Shown: piece by piece, positions 5,726 to 15,367 of the stretch
Position numbering within the stretch: the stretch's first letter is position 1
How the letters are laid out: the number at the start of each line of letters is the position of its first letter
Source of the DNA: JBFLVQ01 sp040758525
GTDB taxonomy: Bacteria > Acidobacteriota > Blastocatellia > Chloracidobacteriales > JADJPF01
DNA: 23,904 nt
NCBI GenBank assembly: GCA_040758525.1
Contig: JBFLVQ010000065.1
Span: 1-23,904 of the forward strand
Reading direction: 5' to 3'
Program-made: the position numbers and the translations under genes
The notes under the pieces: model-generated
Told to the model about the DNA's origin: nothing
The model's database searches: none
Seen by the model: the letters and a program-made list of their open reading frames with translations, nothing else

Positions 5726-8700
5726 ATACTAACACACAATCAGCAGCGCTTTACATCTCGACGATCGATTACCGCTGTATGGATGCAAAGCTAGATGCTG
5801 CCAATGTAGCTGGATGGCTAGCAGTATTGGTCGAAATGGGCGTACCAGTACCCTTCTATCTAATTCACGATATTGGCGCAGTGCTTACCTGTTATGGATC
5901 ATGCACAATGGTGCGCCATACCTCAGATGGTCAGGCTAGAAATGACTACAATGAGATGATCCTCGCCTTCTCGCGCTCTCAACACGTACGTAAATTGGCT
6001 ACTCAACTACTCTCTCCTCGTGTTGTTGGGCAAATTATGGTACGTCTATTTACAGGGATCCCTTTCACACTCTCCGGTAGCCTACCACCACTAGAAGTGT
6101 TAGAGAATTACTTAATAGAACTCTATCGAGATGGGCCTGGTCCAACACTTGCCATCGCACGCTGGGACGAGGCGGCACTCTATCCTGACAAGAGTGATCT
6201 AGATCTGATTGCACAACGTCTAAATGGCTTTGATATTGATGCATTATTGAATGCTTCAGCGCTCGGCATAGGTACTGCAGTAGAACCTCACAAGCTGGCT
6301 CGTCTAATGACAGAGCTAGTACAACTGCCTGAAGGCCCCACTATACTCTCATTGGTAATGCGCCTAATGCCACTACTACATTTGGAGGCGATTGGTGCTG
6401 GCTCGCAGCCATTCTCACTAGGTGGCTATAATGATATTAGTCGTCATGGTGATCTAGATAGTCTGTTAATTAGTGAACTAGCCTATCCTACCGAAGAGTT
6501 TCTACGCCGTTTTGTAGAGAATGAACTACTCTACTACAAGCGTGAGGCGCCACCACAACCAAAACCGCGTACGATAATCTACCTGCTTGATGCCGGTCCA
6601 ATGATGTGGGGTACGGCGCGGATATTAGCAGTGGCGGCAGCAATTGCAATGGCGCTGCAAGCAGAACGACGCCATGAAGAGTTCTATCTATTGCTACTCG
6701 GTGAACTTGTACTACAACTACGACAGTTGCTGGATAAAAACGAGTTACGACAACTGATCGATTACCGTAGCTGGGAGCTTTCTAGTGCCGCTTCATTGCT
6801 AGAGATACCGGCACTATTTACATCATCGAAGAATAGTAATGAACGAGTGCGTGAAATTGTTATTGCTGCGCCTAACGAGTTTGGTGAGGAAGAGGAGGAA
6901 GTAGCTGCATTATCAGAACTAGCAGCATTAGGAAACATCTGGCAGTTACAGTGTGGTGAAACTGGACAGGTCTCGCTGCTACGCTGGAATGCAACAGCAC
7001 GACGGTTTTTTATCTTACGTAGTGTATCGATCTCGCCAGAGTTGATCAGACGAGTTATTGCCGATCAAAGCTTGCCAACTAGTACTGAGATAACTACGGC
7101 TACGCCAGTGTCTAAGGGAAAATATAAAGCCATCCTACGTATAGGCCATTTTGGCAAAGTCAAGCAACTGGTACTTAGTCCAGATGGCAGCTATCTGGTT
7201 AGTGTGGGTGAAGACGAGACTCTACGGTTATGGACTGCTCACAATGGTATTCCTATCTGGTGTGAAGCACATAACAAACCATTACCTGTTGAGCTTACTT
7301 TTTCAGAGAAGAGTAACTGGCTCGCGGTTGGTTATGAAGATGGTACGATATTGGTGCAAGAAGTGCCCACGGGTGCTTTAATGTGGACAATTAAAGATAG
7401 CAATAGAATACTTTCGCTTGCTTTCTCACCAGATGAGCGACTGCTGGTTAGTAGCTGTGGAGAGAACCTTAAGATTTGGGAACTGCGCAACCCCGCACAA
7501 CCGCTCCATACAATAAATCTTAGAGGAGTTTGGCAAATCTCTTTCTCTCCTGATGGTCGCTGGCTACTAGCTCTATATCTGCAGAATAGTTACCTACTAA
7601 GGATATTCTCTATACCAGATATAACTCTTAATGAAAGATATTTTGAAGCTGAGGTCGCTGCTATCAATGCTGATCGGTTGATTATCTACTCCTCTCATTT
7701 TGAGCCTCAGGTAATAAATTATTATGAGCATACACAGGGTGGAAAATGGCTGTTGACAGAGAAATATAAGGTAGAATCGGGGTTAGTATCTTATAGAAAC
7801 AATACTTGGATCTCGCCCACAGGTGATCACCTGCTTAGTATGCAGAATAGTAATAGCATCACCTGGCTCAATCTGAGAGAGCGTAAACAAGAGCGTATAA
7901 TACCATTCAATGTCGGTAAACCAGATAATATCATTAAAATAGTGACAGCGAGTGCAGCTAGTCGTACTGCTATAGTTGCGATCTCGGATGGCAGTCTAGA
8001 AGCACGTCGATGGATTAATGGTGAATCTCTCTGGCGCATCGCTGGTCTATCGCGACATACTATCAAACTGAGCGCTAGTTTATCAGGAACAGCTATCTGT
8101 ATTGCAGATAGCCACACAGGTGTCTATCTATGGCGACTGTCTGACCGTATCAGACTCGATTATGGATTTGCTCCTGCTTTGCAAAAGTTTCGTCAAGCAA
8201 TAGTCTCACCAGATATGCATTATCTATGGCTATCGGCAGTGCATGGCCCTGCTATGATTGTTGATTTAACGACAGAGGATTACCAGCAATGGATACTGCC
8301 AAGCTCACAACGTGATGAGATAACAGGACTGTTTGCGCCCAATAGTCGCTATTTTGTGCGACTTTCTGCAAACCATAAACTAGAACTCTATCATAGTGTT
8401 TCTGGTCAGTGTTTCTATTGGTGTAACGCAATTCCAAACAAGTATCTGCTCAGCATTTCCACAAACCGGCTAGCATTTTTAGAAGATCCTGCTACCGTAG
8501 CAGTACTGGATATTGCTACAAGGGAAATATGTTACCGACTAAAGGTTAGAAAACCACTTGCATTAGCACTTTCACCTGATGGCGAACGTCTGCAAGTCAT
8601 TAACAACTTTGGCCACTTTGAGAGCTGGCATGTTGGTGGTGATCGCGTCTTCAGTCAATTGATCGATTTACAAGGTCATATACGCGCTAAAATCCTAGAT

Positions 8701-9090
8701 GCAAGCCATATTGCCCTGCATGGTGGTTTGCCAGAGTTGGTTATATTTAATCGTATAACCGCAAGCCAGTTTGTCATTAACGATCATCTAGGCGGCCTGG
8801 CAGACTATACCCTTGCGGGTGAATTTATTGTTACTGCAGATCGCTGTGGACTTGTTCGTCTCTTCAGCAAAAACAATGGACAGTTGCTCCTCACACTCTA
8901 TATTGCCAATCGAGATCTATGGGTTGCTTTCACTCCAGATGGCTATTATTACAGCGATACTAGTGTGGAAAACCTGCTCTCCATTGTTGATGGCAAAACT
9001 AACACACCTGTTGAAACACACAATCGTGTAGCACTACGCAATGAGGGCGAGTTATTAAAAAGAGTAGCGAACTATCAATTAAAATCATGA
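5722..9090 (+). CDS. vWA-like plus WD/beta-propeller giant protein (MoxR-vWA-propeller system type)
   Basis: This protein of about 1122 residues has three parts. Residues 1-270 form a mostly helical region I do not recognise. Residues 280-465 look like a von Willebrand A fold: a hydrophobic strand leads into Asp290-Ala-Gly-Pro-Met-Met-Trp-Gly where intact vWA domains have DxSxS, so the metal site appears degenerate. From residue 475 to the end there are about 14 WD-like repeats (for example LVLSPDGSYLVSVGEDETLRLW), enough for two seven-bladed propellers, ending DLWVAFTPDGYY. No signal peptide or membrane segment is visible, so it is cytoplasmic. The design resembles the vWA and propeller parts of MoxR-vWA-beta-propeller ternary systems. 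TTG at 5686 would add 12 residues; ATG 5722 is chosen for its overlap with the micro-frame. It overlaps the next gene by 4 nt. Confidence 0.72.
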   Translation: MNTNTQSAALYISTIDYRCMDAKLDAANVAGWLAVLVEMGVPVPFYLIHDIGAVLTCYGSCTMVRHTSDGQARNDYNEMILAFSRSQHVRKLATQLLSPRVVGQIMVRLFTGIPFTLSGSLPPLEVLENYLIELYRDGPGPTLAIARWDEAALYPDKSDLDLIAQRLNGFDIDALLNASALGIGTAVEPHKLARLMTELVQLPEGPTILSLVMRLMPLLHLEAIGAGSQPFSLGGYNDISRHGDLDSLLISELAYPTEEFLRRFVENELLYYKREAPPQPKPRTIIYLLDAGPMMWGTARILAVAAAIAMALQAERRHEEFYLLLLGELVLQLRQLLDKNELRQLIDYRSWELSSAASLLEIPALFTSSKNSNERVREIVIAAPNEFGEEEEEVAALSELAALGNIWQLQCGETGQVSLLRWNATARRFFILRSVSISPELIRRVIADQSLPTSTEITTATPVSKGKYKAILRIGHFGKVKQLVLSPDGSYLVSVGEDETLRLWTAHNGIPIWCEAHNKPLPVELTFSEKSNWLAVGYEDGTILVQEVPTGALMWTIKDSNRILSLAFSPDERLLVSSCGENLKIWELRNPAQPLHTINLRGVWQISFSPDGRWLLALYLQNSYLLRIFSIPDITLNERYFEAEVAAINADRLIIYSSHFEPQVINYYEHTQGGKWLLTEKYKVESGLVSYRNNTWISPTGDHLLSMQNSNSITWLNLRERKQERIIPFNVGKPDNIIKIVTASAASRTAIVAISDGSLEARRWINGESLWRIAGLSRHTIKLSASLSGTAICIADSHTGVYLWRLSDRIRLDYGFAPALQKFRQAIVSPDMHYLWLSAVHGPAMIVDLTTEDYQQWILPSSQRDEITGLFAPNSRYFVRLSANHKLELYHSVSGQCFYWCNAIPNKYLLSISTNRLAFLEDPATVAVLDIATREICYRLKVRKPLALALSPDGERLQVINNFGHFESWHVGGDRVFSQLIDLQGHIRAKILDASHIALHGGLPELVIFNRITASQFVINDHLGGLADYTLAGEFIVTADRCGLVRLFSKNNGQLLLTLYIANRDLWVAFTPDGYYYSDTSVENLLSIVDGKTNTPVETHNRVALRNEGELLKRVANYQLKS

Positions 9091-12000
9091 CAGACAAGCT
9101 AGTAGAATCATCAACACAGACAAAGCGTACAACCTTGCTGGCTGAGAAATTGCGTACTGCTCAAGCACAGCAGATATATCGGCGTTGTCGTCAGGTTAGT
9201 CCAGGAAATCTATCACAGCCGATCTACTATACTGTAGAGGCCTGCTCAGGGATTGCTACTACCAGTTATTCACAAGCATTACTACTGCCCATCGGTCGCA
9301 CATTAATGCTTGAACGACTGCTTACATCACTAAGCGATGCCGAATGCACATCCTTACGATTGGCTTGCTCACAAGAATGGCTGTTAGCCTATCTACCGAT
9401 AGGAAACTTGCCGCCTGTGAATGGTACAATTGCATTACGAGCAGTCCTGACAGAGCGTTGCTTGCTATTATTACCTAGTGATCTTACTTTCTCACCTACA
9501 CTAACTGACCGAGAGCTTGCTGCTATATTACCGCTGCAGGACTGTGCAATTGCGCTGTTGCGTTACCAATGGGGAGAATTCTTGTTATGGAAGATCAAGG
9601 AAGAAGAGTTATTATCGGCAGTTGGTATTATCTCTGCACCCTTTGCTGTTGCAGATCAGACACCAATGCCGACTATGACAACACCATTCTATGGCGCCAG
9701 AATGAAAACACTACAACAACCACCCTTACCTAAGATTGGCAATATACTCAGTGTAGAACAGATCGAGCAGGGAAATAGTGTAACAGTAGGTAGCTTGCCC
9801 ACAGTTTCACTCTGGCAGAGAATAAAGAGTTTCTTAAAACGATTATACGCCAAGTCTGACCATTCATTGATCACACAATCGCAGGAGCAGCATAAGATCC
9901 CTGTGGCTGCTACGACAACACCAAGCAGAAGCTGGTGGAGACAATTAAAACAATGGCTGAAAGGATTAGCACAACGTCAGCAAGCCACAGATCAATCGGC
10001 ATTCTCCCACGATCTACGCAGACCCACAGATAATCATCGAACTCCGCCCTGGCAAGGCTTTTTTGATCGGTTGCTAGCAAAGCTCACTATGAATGCATTG
10101 TTGAGAGTACCTGGGCTAGCACGCACAATATTCGGACGCCAATCTGAGTATTTACTAAAACTGATGGAATTGATGAGCCAGGGCAAATGGGAAGAGGCTT
10201 TTCGTCAGGCGATACCATTAGGAGATGAAGCGGAATCAGAGAAAACCTCATCTACACGTATTAGTCTAGGCGTACCAAAGCCTCGTCGTGATCTAAATTT
10301 TCGTCTCTTTGAACTCTTTTCGCGTAGTCGCGGAGTGAGCGCTATGCCAGTCGGCGAAGATACCTATACCTTGCTCAAAAGACAATATGAGCAAGGTGTA
10401 GAACTATTGTTGGCACAGAAGAACTATCGTGCCGCTGCCTATGTCTATGCGCAATTATTGCGTGACTATCTACGTGCTGCACAGGTATTGGCGAGCGGCG
10501 GTTATCATCGCGAGGCAGCAGTAATTTATCTAGAGAAGTTGAAAGATCGCCGTGCTGCTGCACAAGAGTTGGCTGCTGCTGGTGACTTTGAACGAGCCGC
10601 TGAGATTGCATTAGCAGGAGGATATTTTGAGATTGCCGCCGAGTACCGCCGTGCCAATGGTGATGAAGCCGGTGCGTGTGAATGTTTTGAGTTGTGGGTA
10701 GATGAACTTATCAGAACAAGTAACCTGGAACAGGCTGCACGAATACTTGAGCAGGAACTGGGTCAATGGCAACGTGCTGCCGAGCTACTTGTTACAATCT
10801 ATCAGTCAAAGACAGGACAAGCTCGTATTGCTGCAGGCTTTCAAGCAACTAGTTGTCTGACACGGGCAGGTGCACGCGCCGCGGTTGTAGAACTAATTGG
10901 ACAAATGCGCTGCGATCTACGCAATAAAGAATTGATCGGTACACCAGGCAGTGGTTCTGCCTGTGCAACATTGCTCGATTATGGCCAAGGATTGCTACGG
11001 TTGGATAATGAAATGCGTGCGGCAGGATTAACACCACTCGATAGTGTACGTGAAGCCTGGCGAGCCGGCGCAGAAGCTGCCGCCGGCTTTGTACGCACTG
11101 GACTACCCACTCAGGCTCAGCGTGCGCTCACAGTGCTACAACAGTTTGCTGATAAGCGTAATGATATACTGCTAATCGCGGATATTGAACGTGTAGCTAC
11201 ACAACTAAGACTCAATCCACCCGTAACTATAACAGAGCGCGAACCTACTACATCTGTGCTACCACGCGCTGGCCCTGTCTCAGCAAGCGCACTGGTCTGT
11301 ACAGCACACAATACACTTATAATTGCACGTAGCGATGGTTGTCTAGAACGGCTTACTCCTCCTACAGGTATTACTAGCCCACAATATCAACGTTTTATCG
11401 TAACATTAATCGGACCATATAAGTATGCTGCTGTCTCTGTTGCTACCAATACAGATGGTTCACGACTGGCAATGCTTGCTCCTGATGGTGTAGTTACCGT
11501 CTGGTCAGGGCAAGGTGATCTGCTATTGGAGTTGCGTGAACCGACAGCGCCTTACACTGCACTCTGCCCAGTCATTGATAATGATGAGTTATGTTTAGGA
11601 AATGCTAAAGGTGGAGTATATCTTGTCAATCTACAATCAGGGCATATTATCGCACAAACAGATCAGGAAGGAATTATCACTACCATTGTGCGTTGTAGAG
11701 AAATGAAATTGATCGCTTGTGCAGGCCAACAGGGAATAATTCAGATTTATGATAGCGAAAAACTTACCCCACTGCGCAGTATACCCTCAGAATTTGGCGC
11801 TGTACGTGTAATGGCTTTCCAGATCAGATCTACTAACCGACTGGTACTCGCGATCGGTGGTGAACGGGGTGAGCTAGCACAGCTTTGTATCTCTACTACA
11901 CGTGGTATTGGCACGATTGAGCGTCAACGGCTATTAGGTCATACCCATTGGATCAATGCAGTCGCTTTTACACACAATGGCACACTTATCTCAGCCGGTT

Positions 12001-12191
12001 ATGACAAGAACATCTATCTTTGGGAAAACACTGCCAAGCCAGTGATATTGACTGGCCATAAGAATGAGATCGTTGGTCTTACTTACACTCCTGAAGGACT
12101 ACTCTACAGTGCAGATACACGTGGAGTAATTGCTTGCTGGGAGATCTCAAGGGGAGAGATGATCGAATCCTGGACACTTACCAATCGTTAG
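9087..12191 (+). CDS. bpX-like N-terminal domain, alpha-solenoid and C-terminal beta-propeller protein
   Basis: This 1034-residue protein starts inside the stop of the previous gene (ATGA), so the two are translationally coupled and probably work together. Residues 1-190 form a compact domain. A polar, Lys/Gln-rich linker spans about 200-330. A short FRQAIPLGDE segment lies near 370-380, and an alpha-solenoid at about 440-700 has helical hairpins of the form YRAAAYVYAQLL, HREAAVIYLEKL, FERAAEIALAGG. Residues 725-1034 form about seven WD-like repeats ending GHTHWINAVAFTHNGTLIS and GHKNEIVGLTYTPEG. This order (N-domain, solenoid, propeller) recalls the bpX-containing components of MoxR-vWA-propeller systems, which are thought to be NTP-driven conflict or chaperone-like complexes. 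That assignment rests on architecture only. No catalytic motif is visible; a scaffold or sensor role is likely. Confidence 0.7.
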   Translation: MTDKLVESSTQTKRTTLLAEKLRTAQAQQIYRRCRQVSPGNLSQPIYYTVEACSGIATTSYSQALLLPIGRTLMLERLLTSLSDAECTSLRLACSQEWLLAYLPIGNLPPVNGTIALRAVLTERCLLLLPSDLTFSPTLTDRELAAILPLQDCAIALLRYQWGEFLLWKIKEEELLSAVGIISAPFAVADQTPMPTMTTPFYGARMKTLQQPPLPKIGNILSVEQIEQGNSVTVGSLPTVSLWQRIKSFLKRLYAKSDHSLITQSQEQHKIPVAATTTPSRSWWRQLKQWLKGLAQRQQATDQSAFSHDLRRPTDNHRTPPWQGFFDRLLAKLTMNALLRVPGLARTIFGRQSEYLLKLMELMSQGKWEEAFRQAIPLGDEAESEKTSSTRISLGVPKPRRDLNFRLFELFSRSRGVSAMPVGEDTYTLLKRQYEQGVELLLAQKNYRAAAYVYAQLLRDYLRAAQVLASGGYHREAAVIYLEKLKDRRAAAQELAAAGDFERAAEIALAGGYFEIAAEYRRANGDEAGACECFELWVDELIRTSNLEQAARILEQELGQWQRAAELLVTIYQSKTGQARIAAGFQATSCLTRAGARAAVVELIGQMRCDLRNKELIGTPGSGSACATLLDYGQGLLRLDNEMRAAGLTPLDSVREAWRAGAEAAAGFVRTGLPTQAQRALTVLQQFADKRNDILLIADIERVATQLRLNPPVTITEREPTTSVLPRAGPVSASALVCTAHNTLIIARSDGCLERLTPPTGITSPQYQRFIVTLIGPYKYAAVSVATNTDGSRLAMLAPDGVVTVWSGQGDLLLELREPTAPYTALCPVIDNDELCLGNAKGGVYLVNLQSGHIIAQTDQEGIITTIVRCREMKLIACAGQQGIIQIYDSEKLTPLRSIPSEFGAVRVMAFQIRSTNRLVLAIGGERGELAQLCISTTRGIGTIERQRLLGHTHWINAVAFTHNGTLISAGYDKNIYLWENTAKPVILTGHKNEIVGLTYTPEGLLYSADTRGVIACWEISRGEMIESWTLTNR

Positions 12192-12231
12192 ATTAACCCT
12201 CTATAACCTACTTTACCAAATCAAATACTGC

Positions 12232-12268
12232 TTGACATAGCAATATGTTTTAGTGATATATATAGCTA
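12232..12268 (+). promoter_or_regulatory. promoter with overlapping palindromic operator for PadR-ADOP operon
   Basis: TTGACA (12232-12237) is a perfect -35 box, and an AT-rich -10 (GATATAT, around 12255-12261) follows. An imperfect 18-bp palindrome, TAGTGATATATATAGCTA (12251-12268, 14 of 18 positions symmetric), covers the -10. A second pair, ATATGTT (12243-12249) and AACATAT (12272-12278), surrounds it. PadR proteins usually repress their own gene through such symmetric AT-rich sites. The expected RNA start (about 12268) coincides with the PadR ATG. Confidence 0.55.
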
Positions 12269-12621
12269 TGCAACATATACATTCTCAAATGCTCGATCGC
12301 GAATTGAAGAAAGGTAGTGCCGAGCTATTAATTCTCTCACTAGTTGAGGCTCAACCACGGCATGGTTACGAGATTAGCAAATTGATCGAGGCACGCTCAG
12401 ATGGTGTACTGAAATTCAATGTTGCCTCGCTCTATCCATTGTTGTACCGACTAGAGAAGCGTGGTTGGATTCAAGGTCGTTGGGTAGAAAAGGCTGGCCA
12501 GCGGCGCCGGCGCTATTATCGATTAACTACACAGGGCAAAAAAGTATTAACTGCACAACAGAGCAGTTGGCAATCCTTTGTTGCTGCTATTAATCGTATT
12601 ACAGGATTAGAAAATGCCTGA
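12268..12621 (+). CDS. PadR-family transcriptional regulator
   Basis: This protein of about 117 residues is a PadR winged-helix regulator: KKGSAELLILSLVEAQPRHGYEISKLI, then the recognition region LKFNVASLYPLLYRLEKRGWIQGRW and the wing RRRRYYRLTTQGKKVL. It is of the short subfamily 2 type, without the long C-terminal domain. It should bind DNA as a dimer and repress the following permease gene and itself. GTG at 12253 is possible but lies inside the promoter; ATG 12268 coincides with the predicted RNA start, which would make the message leaderless; ATG 12289 is a third choice, and none has a ribosome binding site. The gene overlaps the permease by 8 nt. PadR paired with this permease type is a hallmark of acidobacterial genomes. 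Confidence 0.92.
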   Translation: MQHIHSQMLDRELKKGSAELLILSLVEAQPRHGYEISKLIEARSDGVLKFNVASLYPLLYRLEKRGWIQGRWVEKAGQRRRRYYRLTTQGKKVLTAQQSSWQSFVAAINRITGLENA

Positions 12622-15349
12622 GTGGAAGCAAGAGATCAGCAAACGATTGGCGAATTTGGGGCTTAAGCCGGAACGTGAGGCGGAGATCCTTGAAGAGTTG
12701 GCACAGCATCTTGAAGAACACTATCAAGAGTTGCTTGTCAATGGTATGACGGATGACCAAGCCTATAATGCGACACTGCAAGAGTTAAATAATAGCGAAC
12801 TGCTCAGAGAGGAATTAACTCGAATTGAGCCGCCCATCAATAATGAGTCTGTTATTTTAGCAATGTTGGAGAAGAGAACGATGATAGCAGATCTATGGCG
12901 AGATCTACGGTTTGGTTTACGTATACTAGGCAAGAAACCCGGCTTTACCGCTATCGCCGTGCTCACACTAGCATTAGGGATTGGTGCCAGCACCGCTATT
13001 TTCAGTGCCGTCAATACACTACTATTACGGCCATTGCCAATTAAAGAGGTAGACCAACTTGTCTTTGGCTTGGCCTTACGCGAAGGTTCTGATCCTTTTG
13101 AAACATCGCTACTAGATTATGCAGCCTACCGAGGGCAGTGTCAGGCTTTCACAAGCAGCGGGATTGGTCAGCAGCAGTTCTACAATCTTGTTGGAAAAGG
13201 CGAGCCAGAACGTTTACAAGGCGCAGCGGTAATGGTCGATTTCTTGAGTACGCTGGGAATCCCACCGGTTTTGGGTCGTAGTTTTGTTGCTGGAGAGGAT
13301 CGACCGGGCGGACCAGACGTTATGCTGCTCGGTTATGATTTATGGCAACGCCGCTTTGGTGGTGATGATAACTTAATTGGTCAAGCACTCAATCTAGAAG
13401 GTAAAAGCTACACAGTTATTGGTGTTATGCCACCAGGATTTGATTTTCCTTATGCTGCGGAAGTTTGGCTACCACTACAGATCAACATTGATGCCCTACC
13501 ATTGGAGCAAAGAGCACGCCCTAACTATGCGATGATTGCACGTCTTAAACCGGGAGTAAGCCTGCTACAAGCTGATACTGAAGTAAAAGCCCTTGCCAGG
13601 CAATTGGAACAGGAATACCCACAGATACGGCGTGGTTGGAGTTACAAACTGGTGGGACTACGCCAGCAACTAATGGGTGATATAACAGGCCAAATAGAAA
13701 AAGCACTCTACACACTTATCTTAGCAGTAGGATTCTTACTATTGATCTGTTGTGTCAACATTGCCAATCTACTATTGGTGCAAGGTGTAGCAAGAGAGCG
13801 TGAAATGGCAATTCGGCTGGCGTTAGGAGCCGGACGAGGACGTATTATGCGTCAATTACTCGTTGAGAGTCTATTATTGGCATTTATTGGTAATATCGTC
13901 GGACTACTACTAGCTTACTGGATCACACCATTATTAGGCACACTCAGTCCAATACAAGCCTTCTCTTTAGCAACTTTTCTAAAAGACTATCAGATCGATG
14001 CAAGTGTACTAAAATTCTCTTTATTGCTATCGCTACTAACAGGAATAATCTTTGGTCTGATACCAGCGTTAAAGATGGTAGGCAACAAAGATCTAGTGAC
14101 AATTATTAAACAGACGGAGCAACGTTCAGGTGGTGCCGCGGCGGGCTGGCGTTGGCTAAGGGTGCTAGTAGTAGCTGAAATCGCAATGGCAGTTACCCTG
14201 CTTATGGGGGCAGCGCTAATGGTACAAAGCTTCCAGCGACTACAGAAGATCGAGTTAGGCTTTTCACCAGAAAACCGGCTGTTAATGCAGGTAGCGCTCT
14301 CTCCTAACAAGTATCCGGAATCTTATCAACGTATCGCTTTTACTGAGCAAGTATTGCAGCGAATCAAGGCTTTGCCGGGTGTCATCTCTGCAGGTACAAC
14401 AACAAATGTTCCACTACAAATATTCACAACTGATTCTATCTTTACCGTTGAAGGCCGTCCGCCTGCCAATCCCGCAGATGTGCCAATTACTGCTCATCGC
14501 TATGTTAGCTCTGATTATCTGCAAACTCTTGGTGTGACTTTGATCAAAGGACGATTGTTCAATGAGCAGGATCGTGCTAACAGTATGCCAGTCGTTATTG
14601 TTAGCGAGGAGTTAGCACGACAAGCTTGGCCTGGTGAAGAGCCGCTTGGCAAGCGGATCAGACGTGGTCGATTGCATCAAACAGATTTCCCCTGGCTAAC
14701 CGTCGTTGGTGTAGTTAAGGATATTAAAGAGGATCGCTTCAATTTTAGAATGGATCGACCGGTCTGGTATCTGCCTTACTCACAGCAAGAGAATAACCAA
14801 TCTATGAATCTCTCTTTGAATCTGTTGGTAAAAACAAGTAGCGATCCCACTACTCTCACTACAGCAATCCGTGATGCGATTTATTCTGTTGATCCAGATC
14901 AGCCCATCTCAGGTCTAATAACAATGAAAGATCATCTTGCCGACGTGCTTATCACAGAGCGTTTTAGTGCGCTCTTAATGGGAACTTTGGCAGTGATCAG
15001 TCTAATCTTAGCAGCACTAGGATTATATGGAGTAATGGCCTATTCAGTGAGTCAGCGTATAGGTGAACTAGGTTTGCGTATGGCATTGGGTGCGCGCCCA
15101 GTTGATATCTTTAAGCTGATAATTGGAGAAGCGGCACTACTAATTATGATTGGGCTAGGCATTGGTCTAATGGGTGCACTGGTGTTAACCTGGTTTTTAT
15201 CAAGCACACTCTACAGTGTCAGTTCTACTGATCCAGTTACCTTTATAAGCATCTCGGTCTTACTTATGTGTGTAGCAATACTGGCTAGTTACATTCCCGC
15301 TCGTCGGGCAATGAAACTCGATCCAATGGTAATATTGCGATATGAATAG
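12614..15349 (+). CDS. ADOP-family orphan MacB/FtsX-type permease
   Basis: This 911-residue membrane protein has an N-terminal cytoplasmic helical domain (residues 1-90, EREAEILEELAQHLEEHYQEL), the segment WRDLRFGLRILGKKPGF leading into TM1 (about 109-135), a periplasmic MacB-type domain, and FtsX helices at about 365-490. The pattern then repeats: a membrane segment at about 515-540, a second periplasmic domain, and FtsX helices at 786-900, ending KLDPMVILRYE. The duplication and the N-terminal prefix define the acidobacterial duplicated orphan permease family. ABC ATPase genes are absent here, as is usual for the family; whether it borrows an ATPase or works without one is not known. By analogy with MacB it may move peptides or lipids, or transmit force across the membrane. 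It is coupled to PadR by an 8-nt overlap. Confidence 0.92.
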   Translation: MPEWKQEISKRLANLGLKPEREAEILEELAQHLEEHYQELLVNGMTDDQAYNATLQELNNSELLREELTRIEPPINNESVILAMLEKRTMIADLWRDLRFGLRILGKKPGFTAIAVLTLALGIGASTAIFSAVNTLLLRPLPIKEVDQLVFGLALREGSDPFETSLLDYAAYRGQCQAFTSSGIGQQQFYNLVGKGEPERLQGAAVMVDFLSTLGIPPVLGRSFVAGEDRPGGPDVMLLGYDLWQRRFGGDDNLIGQALNLEGKSYTVIGVMPPGFDFPYAAEVWLPLQINIDALPLEQRARPNYAMIARLKPGVSLLQADTEVKALARQLEQEYPQIRRGWSYKLVGLRQQLMGDITGQIEKALYTLILAVGFLLLICCVNIANLLLVQGVAREREMAIRLALGAGRGRIMRQLLVESLLLAFIGNIVGLLLAYWITPLLGTLSPIQAFSLATFLKDYQIDASVLKFSLLLSLLTGIIFGLIPALKMVGNKDLVTIIKQTEQRSGGAAAGWRWLRVLVVAEIAMAVTLLMGAALMVQSFQRLQKIELGFSPENRLLMQVALSPNKYPESYQRIAFTEQVLQRIKALPGVISAGTTTNVPLQIFTTDSIFTVEGRPPANPADVPITAHRYVSSDYLQTLGVTLIKGRLFNEQDRANSMPVVIVSEELARQAWPGEEPLGKRIRRGRLHQTDFPWLTVVGVVKDIKEDRFNFRMDRPVWYLPYSQQENNQSMNLSLNLLVKTSSDPTTLTTAIRDAIYSVDPDQPISGLITMKDHLADVLITERFSALLMGTLAVISLILAALGLYGVMAYSVSQRIGELGLRMALGARPVDIFKLIIGEAALLIMIGLGIGLMGALVLTWFLSSTLYSVSSTDPVTFISISVLLMCVAILASYIPARRAMKLDPMVILRYE

Positions 15350-15367
15350 TTGGTAAGATAGTGATAA

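Noticed and set aside
10375..11311. Several minus-strand frames of 60-80 codons inside the second giant gene
   Set aside because: They have no ribosome binding sites or domain features and follow the repeat-rich coding strand; shadows of the real gene.
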